The translations under genes were made by a program, and so were the position numbers. Of a stretch of DNA of 55,015 nucleotides, positions 22,965 through 30,037 are shown piece after piece; within the stretch, counting starts at the first letter, position 1; the number at the start of each line of letters is the position of its first letter. Below the pieces are notes generated by a model, which saw only the letters and a program-made list of their open reading frames with translations, made no database searches and was not told the origin of the DNA. This stretch comes from Acrocarpospora pleiomorpha (GTDB taxonomy: Bacteria > Actinomycetota > Actinomycetes > Streptosporangiales > Streptosporangiaceae), in contig NZ_BLAF01000071.1 in NCBI RefSeq assembly GCF_009687885.1, positions 1 to 55,015 on the forward strand. Reading direction: 5' to 3'.

Positions 22965-24398
22965 TCATGGCTTCGGCAGTTTCTTCGCGACCGCGGTCGC
23001 GAGCGCCTCGGCGGTGTCGCATAGCGCTTTGTTCGGCTGGGGTCCGTCCACGGTCACCATGACCACCTCGATGGTGGGCTCGCCGACGGCGTCCGTGTAA
23101 CTGCGGTGCTCCATATGTACGACGCAGGTGCGGTCCTCCGGCGCCACATAGCTACGCCTGCCGCCGAGGCGTGTCGGCTGCCCGTTGTCCGTCAGGTCGT
23201 CGTCCTGGCTGAACTCGAGGTCGACCCCGGCGTTGGCCGTGGTGCTCCTCCACTCGCATCCCCAGTTGGCGAAGTCGCGCTCCGGGTCATGCGCGCTGAT
23301 GCCGGGAATCACGCTGAGCGCGGCGTCGTCCAGCAGCGCGCAGGCGTCGATATTGGCCAGCGAATTCGCGGGGAAAGGCACCGGCCGCTCCGGCACCGGA
23401 CCGCGGTTGAGCACCGTCACCGCGTGGTCGGTGGCGACCTGGGCGAGCGCGCACGGGTCGGGCGCCGGGGACTCGAGCTGCTTCGCCCGGATCAAGACCT
23501 GGTTACCGTCGGCGAGCAGGAGGTTTTGGGCGCATTCTTTCGCACGGCTCTGCGGCTCGCCGACGGCCACGTGGCCCTCCTGCGTTCGCCTCACGGAACC
23601 CGGCCCTATGAGCTTGCTGACGAAGTTGAGGTTGACGTGGGCGACCGCGTGGCCGCTGTCCTTCTTGCTCACCAGGACGTCACACCTATCGAACTCTCCG
23701 TAGTTCGTGTCAATCCTGGTGTCGCCGAAGCGGGCGAGTACCTTCGCGTCGAGCATCGAGCAGGGGTCGGCCTTGCGGACGTCGCCCACGACGGCCGGCT
23801 GCGTCGCGTTCGACGGCTTCGCGCGGTCCCCGTCGACGACATCCGGGTCCCGCCAGTCGAAGGGGCCGAGGACCGCCACGGTCACTGCCACGACCACCAC
23901 CGCGATTCCCGCCGCGACTGCGGCGATGATCACACGGCGGCGGTGGCGCGGCCGGTCGGGCCGGGTCTCGTCATCCGGGGGCGCTGCTGGGATCGGTGGC
24001 TGCCCGCGTAGGGCGCGGATCAGTTCTTCCAGGCGGCTGTCACGATCAGGGCCGTCGGCACCGCTCAGGTCGATGGAGAAACGATTGCGCGCGAAGTCCG
24101 GCAGGGTCACAGCCTCGATCACTACGGGGATCAGGCGCTGGCCGTTCTCGACGGAGCGGCGAATCAGGGTGGCGTATGTCTCCCGGACCCAGCGATCGCG
24201 GAGAGCGGCCTTGCTGAAGACGAGGATGCCGTGGGCCGCGTTCTGGATCGCGTTCTCGATCACGTCGACCTTGAGCTCGCCCGGGGAACGCAGTGACTCT
24301 TCGTACGAAACGGTCAGGGCCTCCTGGCGGAGGCGCTCAGCGACCCAGCGGACCCATTCGATGTCGTCGGGGGCGTGTGAGATGAACGCGTCGGTCAC
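22965..24398 (-). CDS. Membrane-anchored TIR-domain protein with DUF3558-like ectodomains
   Basis: 477 residues. TIR domain 1-135: DAFISHAPDDIEWVRWVAERLR opens it, GILVFSKAALRDRWVRETY follows, and Glu73 (WVRETY) stands at the position of the NADase catalytic Glu. A proline-rich linker and basic stretch (RPRHRRR) precede one TM helix at ~156-178 (VIIAAVAAGIAVVVVAVTVAVL). The outer ~300 residues hold repeated units of the type DPCSMLDAKVLARFG, DPCALAQVATDHAVTVL and DACALLDDAALSVIPG with paired Cys, resembling DUF3558 lipoprotein domains. Orientation (TIR inside, ectodomain outside) follows the positive-inside rule. GTG at 24398 overlaps the upstream TIR gene by 4 bases. The architecture suggests an envelope-sensing receptor whose output is the TIR domain (inference). 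Confidence 0.82.
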   Translation of the reverse strand: MTDAFISHAPDDIEWVRWVAERLRQEALTVSYEESLRSPGELKVDVIENAIQNAAHGILVFSKAALRDRWVRETYATLIRRSVENGQRLIPVVIEAVTLPDFARNRFSIDLSGADGPDRDSRLEELIRALRGQPPIPAAPPDDETRPDRPRHRRRVIIAAVAAGIAVVVVAVTVAVLGPFDWRDPDVVDGDRAKPSNATQPAVVGDVRKADPCSMLDAKVLARFGDTRIDTNYGEFDRCDVLVSKKDSGHAVAHVNLNFVSKLIGPGSVRRTQEGHVAVGEPQSRAKECAQNLLLADGNQVLIRAKQLESPAPDPCALAQVATDHAVTVLNRGPVPERPVPFPANSLANIDACALLDDAALSVIPGISAHDPERDFANWGCEWRSTTANAGVDLEFSQDDDLTDNGQPTRLGGRRSYVAPEDRTCVVHMEHRSYTDAVGEPTIEVVMVTVDGPQPNKALCDTAEALATAVAKKLPKP

Positions 24399-24844
24399 GA
24401 AGGGTTCCGGAGAGCTTTGGCGAGCTCTTTGACGCGAATGTCGTAGACCGGTGGGGTGACCGACCGCAGGTCGGTGAAGTAACGGGCGCGGGCGAACTCG
24501 GGGACGTCGTCAAGCCGCACGTTTCCGGTGAGGACCGGGGCGAATCGTGTGCCGTTCTCGATGGCACGTCGCATCAGGACGGCGTATTCGTTGGCCACCC
24601 ACGTGCTGGTCAGCGAGGCGGGACTGTAAACGACCAGGCCGTGCATCGAATCCCGCAGAGCCTTGTCCACTTTGTGGACGAGCACGTCGGTGGGGCCCAG
24701 GAACAACGTGTCCATCGCGACCCGGACGCCGTGGCTGCCGAGTGCGACGGCCAGTTTCTCGACTTCGTCGGCGTCCCTATGGCAGTAGGAAATGAACACG
24801 TCAAAGGCGTCGCGCCCATGGTGTGGCGCGGTGGAAACGGTCAT
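24395..24844 (-). CDS. Stand-alone TIR-domain protein
   Basis: 149 residues, essentially one TIR domain: FDVFISYCHRDADEVEKLAVAL (box 1), RVAMDTLFLGPTDVL (BB-loop region), and GLVVYSPASLTSTWVANEYAVL with Glu86 at the NADase catalytic position. No membrane segment, so it is cytosolic. ATG 24844 is preceded by GGAAAG at a suitable distance. It overlaps the membrane TIR gene by GTGA, so both are made together and may hetero-oligomerise. It lies 18 bases after a 27-codon transmembrane micro-ORF. TIR proteins in bacteria act as NAD-consuming effectors or scaffolds; which applies here is not visible. Confidence 0.85.
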   Translation of the reverse strand: MTVSTAPHHGRDAFDVFISYCHRDADEVEKLAVALGSHGVRVAMDTLFLGPTDVLVHKVDKALRDSMHGLVVYSPASLTSTWVANEYAVLMRRAIENGTRFAPVLTGNVRLDDVPEFARARYFTDLRSVTPPVYDIRVKELAKALRNPS

Positions 24845-24862
24845 TTGTGACTTTCCAGAAGG

Positions 24863-24946
24863 TCAATGGCGAGTCTGCAGCCAGGCAAAGTACGAGGCCA
24901 CAATGCCAGCCAAAGTTCCCGCCAGCGTGATGGCCAGTTCCGCCAC
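24863..24946 (-). CDS. 27-residue single-span membrane peptide (micro-ORF)
   Basis: GTG 24946 to TGA 24863, residues (M)AELAITLAGTLAG then IVASYFAWLQTRH: an acidic start, an 18-20-residue hydrophobic helix with GxxxG-like small residues, and a basic end. It is in phase with no neighbour, ends 18 bases before the TIR start, and reads in the same direction. An in-frame TAG lies five codons before the GTG, which fixes the size. No Shine-Dalgarno is evident, so translation could be leaderless. It is shorter than ORF callers allow. If real, it could be a TM regulator or effector of the TIR pair. Confidence 0.45.
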   Translation of the reverse strand: MAELAITLAGTLAGIVASYFAWLQTRH

Positions 24947-25191
24947 ATCTATGCCGTTAGGCTAGCGCCTGGAGCGATTCCATGGCCGCCAGTCGTGAGA
25001 AGTGGTCAACATTCGCACCCGCTTACGCCGGAGATCATATGAGCCGGACCACGGCAGGAAAAGGTGAGCCTTGGTCGTGTGAATCATGCGCTGCGGATTC
25101 ATGGGCAGGCGTTGAGCGACGCGCGGCGCCAACCGCCGCGAATACGAACAGCGTGGGCCCCTGCCTCATCAGGCAGGGGCCTCTTGTTGTG
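24947..25191. terminator. Intergenic stretch with strong hairpin after the amylase gene
   Basis: GGCCCCTGCCT (25156-25166), loop CATC, AGGCAGGGGCC (25171-25181) is a perfect 11-bp stem located 10 bases past the stop of the minus-strand amylase. The U-rich side (TCTTGTTGTG) is on the plus strand, so it can stop transcription from both sides. The remaining bases 24947-25155 hold no gene I can support; the TIR operon promoter must lie here. Confidence 0.75.
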
Positions 25192-27888
25192 TCAGTTCAG
25201 GTAGGGGCCGGTCGCGCCGACCTTGCCTACTGTGGAGTTCAGTACGTAAGCCCGGAGGTTGCCCTTGCCGGACAGGGGGATGGTCAGGGAGCCGGTGGTG
25301 ACCGTTTTCGCGTCGCCGGTGACGGTGTCGGTGTAGGTGCCGTTGGGGATGCCGGTGAAGGTGGCGGGGCCGGAGATCGTGACCAGGGCGAAGCTGTCGG
25401 TGGAGCCTTGGGTGAAGCGGCGTTTGAAGGCTATTTGGCCGGAGACGCCCTGGGTGGAGTACTGGCCTTTCTGGAGGGCGGGGACGGCGCGGCGGATCTG
25501 GTTGAGGCGTTGTACGTGTTTGGCCAAGGGCTGGGAGAGGGTGGTCGCTACCGGGCCGGAGGCGGCGGAGACGACGCCGAAGTCGGTGGTGGTGAGGGTG
25601 CCGGCGATTTTGTCGCCGTAGTAGGCGCGGCCCGTGGTGGCGAGAGGGCAGGTGGGGCCGCAGTCGATGGGCTTGCCTGCCTGGAATTCGATTTCTGAGC
25701 CGTAGTAGAGGGTGGGGATGCCGCGGAAGGTCCACATCAGGGACATGTTCTCGGCCCAGGCGTCGGTGCCGCCCGCGTAGCGGACCGTGGACTTGTTGGG
25801 GCCGTAGTCGTGGGAGTCGACGTAGACGGTGTTGTAAGTGGCGTCGTTGTAGCTGTCGTCGGAGTCGCGGCCGTTGGTGAAGGCGTTGGCGGCCTCGCCG
25901 AAGTTCATGTGCATGCGCATGTCGATGACGTTCATGCCGGAGAACTTGGAGTGGTCGGGGGCGTGGTAGGTGTTGCCGTTCAGGAAGGCGTTGTCGCTGG
26001 TGGGCTGGCCTGCGGGGCCTAGGAGGTTCTCGTAGTCGTACTGCTCGATGGCGGCTTTGACGTCGTCGGGGTCGTAGGTGCGGCGTTCCTTCCAGGTGAA
26101 GAACTGGGCGGAGTGGTTGACGGAGCCGCGGTTCCATTTGTCGTGGACGAAGGCGGCCACCTCGCCGAAGACGTAGAAGTCGGCGGCTTTCTCGGGGCCG
26201 AACCTCTCGGTGGCGTGCTGGCGCAGGGCGGGGAGGAAGCGGCGGTTCCAGGTGTTGCGCGGGACGTGGACGGCGGTGTCGACGCGGAAGCCGTCCACGC
26301 CCATGTCGATGAACTTGTTGTAGACGTCGATCAGGTAGTTCTGGACGGCGGGGCTTTCGGTGTTGAAGTCGGCCAGGTCGTCGTGGAGCCAGCAGCTGCG
26401 GGCGTCCTCGCCCTCCCAGTTGCCGATCCAGCACTGGTGGTAGTACTGGGCGGGGAACATGCCGGAGGTGGGGCTGGGCCACTGGCAGTTGTAGATGCGG
26501 AAACCTTCTGGGCTGGTGTACTGCGTGGGCAGGCCCCAGTTCTGGCAGGTGTTGCCGGGCGGAACGGTGGTCGACCACTGGTCCCCGTTGTACGGCCTGC
26601 CCTTGGCCATGGCGTTCTGGGCGGTGGTCAGGGTGGGGTCGTCGCCTTGGTGCTCGACCATGGGGTCGTATTCGCGGCCGGGGACCGTGGGCTGGTAGAG
26701 CCAGCTCCACTGGCTGTCGCGCACGCCGTACACGGTGGGGGTGAACAGGCCCTTCGCGCCCCAGCGTGAGCTGTGGTTGTAGACGACGTCCTGGTAGATC
26801 TTGATGCCCTTGGCGTGGGCCTGGTTGATCAGGTCCTGGTAGGTCGCCCCGGGGGATTCGAGGCGGGTGTCGATCCGGTGGAAGTCGTACCCGTGGTAGC
26901 CGTGGAAGTCGTAGTCGGAGCGGTTGAGCACGACCGGGGTGATCCAGATCGCGGAGAAGCCGAGGGCTTTGATGTAGTCGAGCTTGTCGATCAGGCCCTT
27001 GAAGTCGCCGCGGAACATGGGGTCGTTGTTGGCGGCGTTGCCGGAGCGGGTGTGCTGGCTGCCGCCCCTGTTGTTGGCCGGGTCGCCGTCGTTGAATCGG
27101 GCGGTCATGACGAAATAGATGGAGTCTTCGCGGGGGTCGCCGCCGAGAGGCGTACCCGACGGCTGTGGCGAAGGCGACGGGGAGGGCGACGGGGAAGGCG
27201 AGGGAGAGGGAGAGGGAGAGGGAGAGGGAGAGGGAGAAGCGCAGGGGTTGGGGGCTGAGGGGGTGAGGACGCCGTTTCGGATGGTTGTGCGGCCGGTGCC
27301 GACGGTGTAGTTGGCGCCGTTGTTGTTGTCCCAGGTTCCTGAGCCGTTGTTGAAGGTGACCTGGAAGGTCGTGGCGGTGCCTAGGTCGATGGTGCGCTGC
27401 AGCCAGCCGGTGCAGGCGGTTTGCATCGGTACGCCGGGGACGGCCGTCCAAGTGCCACCGATGCCGTAGTGGATGTTGGCCGTGGTCCAGCCGGTCTGGT
27501 AGAACACCTCGGCCGTGTTCCCGGGACCGGTCGCGCAGGGGTCGCCGGAGCCGATCACCCGGTTCGCCACGGTCACGTTCCCCGTGCCGAGGGTGTAGTT
27601 GGCGCCGTTGTTGTTGTCCCAGGTTCCTGAGCCGTTGTTGAACGTGACTTGGAAAGTCGTGGCGGTCCCGAGATCGATGACCCGTTTGACCCACCCGGCG
27701 CAGGCGGTCTGCATCGGTACGCCGGGGACGGTGGTCCAGGTGCCGCCGATGCCGTAGTGGATGTTGGTCGTGGTCCAGCCGGTCTGGTAGAAGACGGTCG
27801 CGCTGGTGGCGGCCCGCGCCGAGCCGGCATGGAGCAGGGTGATCACGAGGGAGAGGAACGCGAGCAGGACGAAATGAACACGTTTCAT
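25192..27888 (-). CDS. Secreted alpha-amylase with two N-terminal starch-binding modules
   Basis: 898 residues. Signal peptide 1-27 (VLLAFLSLVITLLHAGSARA-ATS). Two near-identical CBM25/26-like modules follow, ~28-118 and ~124-214, each with VFYQTGWTT.NIHYGIGGTWT.VPGV and FNNGSGTWDNNNGANYT. A (SP)n linker (~218-245) leads to the GH13 catalytic domain: region I DVVYNHSS, region II GVDGFRVDTAVHV (nucleophile Asp), region III FYVFGEVAAF (acid/base Glu), region IV YVDSHDYG. A beta-sandwich ends the protein. It degrades starch outside the cell. ATG at 27888. It is the last of three starch-degrading genes on this strand, separated from the next by a hairpin at 27915-27949. Confidence 0.93.
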   Translation of the reverse strand: MKRVHFVLLAFLSLVITLLHAGSARAATSATVFYQTGWTTTNIHYGIGGTWTTVPGVPMQTACAGWVKRVIDLGTATTFQVTFNNGSGTWDNNNGANYTLGTGNVTVANRVIGSGDPCATGPGNTAEVFYQTGWTTANIHYGIGGTWTAVPGVPMQTACTGWLQRTIDLGTATTFQVTFNNGSGTWDNNNGANYTVGTGRTTIRNGVLTPSAPNPCASPSPSPSPSPSPSPSPSPSPSPSPQPSGTPLGGDPREDSIYFVMTARFNDGDPANNRGGSQHTRSGNAANNDPMFRGDFKGLIDKLDYIKALGFSAIWITPVVLNRSDYDFHGYHGYDFHRIDTRLESPGATYQDLINQAHAKGIKIYQDVVYNHSSRWGAKGLFTPTVYGVRDSQWSWLYQPTVPGREYDPMVEHQGDDPTLTTAQNAMAKGRPYNGDQWSTTVPPGNTCQNWGLPTQYTSPEGFRIYNCQWPSPTSGMFPAQYYHQCWIGNWEGEDARSCWLHDDLADFNTESPAVQNYLIDVYNKFIDMGVDGFRVDTAVHVPRNTWNRRFLPALRQHATERFGPEKAADFYVFGEVAAFVHDKWNRGSVNHSAQFFTWKERRTYDPDDVKAAIEQYDYENLLGPAGQPTSDNAFLNGNTYHAPDHSKFSGMNVIDMRMHMNFGEAANAFTNGRDSDDSYNDATYNTVYVDSHDYGPNKSTVRYAGGTDAWAENMSLMWTFRGIPTLYYGSEIEFQAGKPIDCGPTCPLATTGRAYYGDKIAGTLTTTDFGVVSAASGPVATTLSQPLAKHVQRLNQIRRAVPALQKGQYSTQGVSGQIAFKRRFTQGSTDSFALVTISGPATFTGIPNGTYTDTVTGDAKTVTTGSLTIPLSGKGNLRAYVLNSTVGKVGATGPYLN
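27180..27242 (-). repeat. GGGAGA hexanucleotide run coding a Ser-Pro linker
   Basis: Plus-strand GGGAGA/GGCGAC hexamers encode on the minus strand an uninterrupted run of Ser-Pro dipeptides between the starch-binding modules and the GH13 domain of the amylase. Several adjacent hexamers are identical (GAGGGA repeated), so the linker length can change by slippage without a frameshift. Confidence 0.85.
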
Positions 27889-27914
27889 GGGGTTGTCCTC
27901 AGGTCAGGTGAGGG

Positions 27915-27949
27915 CCTGCCCCGGGCCAGGTCAGGATGCCCGGGACAGG
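27915..27949 (-). terminator. Hairpin between the two amylase genes
   Basis: CCTGCCCCGGG (27915-27925) pairs with CCCGGGACAGG (27939-27949) with one mismatch and a 13-base loop, between the end of the upstream amylase (stop at 27971) and the start of the next (27888). It may be a terminator or a processing/stability element separating the two mRNAs. Confidence 0.55.
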
Positions 27950-27970
27950 AGCGTGCGTATCAGCCGAAGG

Positions 27971-29962
27971 TCAGCGCCAGGTGTCGGTGCGCGTCACGGT
28001 CGAGCCGGACGGGGTGGTGAAGGTGCGGTTGGCGCCGCTTTCCCAGGTCACCGTGCCGTCGCTGTTCTTCTTGAGGTACTTGTACTCGACCGCGGTGCTC
28101 GCGGGCAGGGTGAGCGTGGCCGACCAGGTGGGGTAGGCCGTCGCCGAGAGCGGGATCGCGTTGGCCGGGTTCCACGCGCCGAGCGCGCTCAGGTTGCCGA
28201 CCAGGAACACGTTCTGCCCCCACGTCGTGGTGGCGGTGGCGCTGAAGGTGGCGGACACGGATCCATTGGACTCGCACGGGTTGCCGGCTGTCACCGTCCC
28301 GCCGCTGACCCGGCTGACGCCGGCGCCGATGGTGTAGTCGTTTCCGCCGTTGTTGTCCCAGGTCCCCGAGCCGTTGTTGAACGCGGCCTTCAGGCTGGTC
28401 GCCGCTGCGAGGTTGATGGTCTTCTTCTTCCATCCGGTGCAGGCGGTCTCATCCATGGCGACGCCCGGTACGGCCGTCCAGGACCCGCCCGACGGCTGAT
28501 AGTGGATGTTCGCCGTGGTCCACGAGGTGCCGTAGTAGATGGTAGCGGTGTTGCCGCCGGTAGGAGTGGGGGAGGGGGTAGCCGAGGTGCCCACTCGTAT
28601 GGCGATTGCGGATTTGGCGGGCACGTTCACGCTCGCCGTCCCGTCCCCGGCCACGGTCACCGTGCCCGTTCCGGCCACATTCGGGTACGTCCCGGCGGGC
28701 AGCCCTGTCGTGAACGTCCGGCTGAGCGCGGCCCCCGAATTGTTGATCGCCACCCAGCCCTTGTCGCCCCGGCTGAACGCGATGACATTGTCGCCGTTGT
28801 CCCACCAGTTGCCGACCGAGGTGCCCTCGACCGCCCGGTAGAAGCCCACCATGCCGGACATCTGCCGATGGAAGCACGTCCACTGGCCGTTGCCGCAGTC
28901 GGTGTCGGTGACGAAGCCGCTGCCGTTGTGCGGCGGCCCCGCCTCACTGTTCGACCAGGTGAACCCGGAGAACACCCGGGGCAGGCCGTAGGGCCAGCTC
29001 AGCAGGAAGACGTTGGCGAGCCGATAGGTGTCGCCGTAGGTGTAGTTGAGCGTGGAGCCGTTGCGTTCGGTGTCGTGGTTGTCGATGAACGTGACGGCCT
29101 TGTCGCTGGGCACCGACAGGCCCCAGCTCGCCCCGAACGTGGACAGCCACCTGATCTGCCCGGTGAACTGCTCCTTCATCTTGCGGCCGTACACGAACTC
29201 GTGCACGTCGCCGATGCCCGTGTACTGGCTGGGCTGGATCGGCTCGCCCGCGCCGTAGATCACCTCCTGATGGATGTACGGCGACCCGGTCAGCTTCGCC
29301 TTGATGGCCGCCAGGTCGGCGGGGTTGATGTGTTTCGCCCCGTCGATCCGGAAACCGTCCACGCCGAGCGCGGTCAGCCGGTTGAGGTAACCCGCGATCT
29401 GGTCGCGCACGTACTCCGAGCCGGTGTTGAGGTCCGACAGGCTGACCAGCTCGCAGTTCTGCACCCGCCAGGCGTCGTTGGTGTAGTCGGAGCCGTTGAT
29501 CACGCACGGGGTGTGGAAGTCGGCCGCGGAGTAGAGGCCGGGGTAGTCGTACTTGCTGAAGGAGTAACCGCCGTAGCTGGTCGCGCCCTGGCCGGTCATG
29601 TGGTTGATGACCGCGTCGGCGTGCACCTTGACCCCGGCCGCGTGGCAGGCGTCCACCATCGCCCTGAACTGGGCTTCGGTGCCGAACTTGCTGGTCAGGG
29701 TGTAGCGGGCGGGCTGGTAGATGTCCCACCAGACGGCGCCGCCGCGGGACATGGAGTCGCTGGGCGGGGAGACCTGGACGGCGCCGTACCCGGCGGGGCC
29801 GAGCACGTCGGTGCACTCGCGTGCCACCGAGTTCCAGTTCCAGCTCCAGAGCTTGACGATCGGGCCGTAGCCGGCGGGAGCGGCCTCGGCGCGCGGGATG
29901 ATCACGATCATGGCCGCAATCAGGCTTGATGCGATCGCGATCAGGGTTTTGTATCGTCTCAT
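27971..29962 (-). CDS. Secreted alpha-amylase with CBM25/26-like and CBM20 modules
   Basis: 663 residues. Signal peptide 1-28 (LIAIASSLIAAMIVIIPRAEA-APA). The GH13 domain is of the Streptomyces/animal type (GH13_32-like): YGAVQVSPPSDS, region I DAVINHMTG, region II GVDGFRIDGAKH, region III glutamate in HQEVIYGAG, region IV FIDNHDTER. A beta-sandwich follows (~370-455). After the PSPTPTGG linker comes a CBM25/26-like module (YYGTSWTTANIHYQPSGGSW), then a C-terminal CBM20 (ATTTWGQNVFLVGNLSALGAW ending in TVTRTDTWR). It releases maltodextrins from starch outside the cell. ATG at 29962. Confidence 0.94.
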   Translation of the reverse strand: MRRYKTLIAIASSLIAAMIVIIPRAEAAPAGYGPIVKLWSWNWNSVARECTDVLGPAGYGAVQVSPPSDSMSRGGAVWWDIYQPARYTLTSKFGTEAQFRAMVDACHAAGVKVHADAVINHMTGQGATSYGGYSFSKYDYPGLYSAADFHTPCVINGSDYTNDAWRVQNCELVSLSDLNTGSEYVRDQIAGYLNRLTALGVDGFRIDGAKHINPADLAAIKAKLTGSPYIHQEVIYGAGEPIQPSQYTGIGDVHEFVYGRKMKEQFTGQIRWLSTFGASWGLSVPSDKAVTFIDNHDTERNGSTLNYTYGDTYRLANVFLLSWPYGLPRVFSGFTWSNSEAGPPHNGSGFVTDTDCGNGQWTCFHRQMSGMVGFYRAVEGTSVGNWWDNGDNVIAFSRGDKGWVAINNSGAALSRTFTTGLPAGTYPNVAGTGTVTVAGDGTASVNVPAKSAIAIRVGTSATPSPTPTGGNTATIYYGTSWTTANIHYQPSGGSWTAVPGVAMDETACTGWKKKTINLAAATSLKAAFNNGSGTWDNNGGNDYTIGAGVSRVSGGTVTAGNPCESNGSVSATFSATATTTWGQNVFLVGNLSALGAWNPANAIPLSATAYPTWSATLTLPASTAVEYKYLKKNSDGTVTWESGANRTFTTPSGSTVTRTDTWR

Positions 29963-29996
29963 CGGGGCCTTCTTCTTGCGTGGAGGGATACCCGTC

Positions 29997-30029
29997 TCGG
30001 GTCCGGGTGGTTACGACACCCGGACCCGA
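29997..30029 (-). terminator. Strong hairpin after the amylopullulanase gene
   Basis: TCGGGTCCGGGTG (29997-30009), loop GTTACGA, CACCCGGACCCGA (30017-30029) is a perfect 13-bp stem, 8 bases past the pullulanase stop in the minus direction. TTTTT flanks it on the plus-strand side. It separates the giant gene from the downstream amylase, which may therefore have its own promoter in the short gap. Confidence 0.75.
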
Positions 30030-30037
30030 TTTTTCGT

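Noticed and set aside
22575..23024. 149-codon plus-strand ORF overlapping the Cys-rich gene
   Set aside because: It crosses the terminator hairpins and runs into the convergent TIR gene; the Cys-rich frame has a signal peptide and ribosome site.
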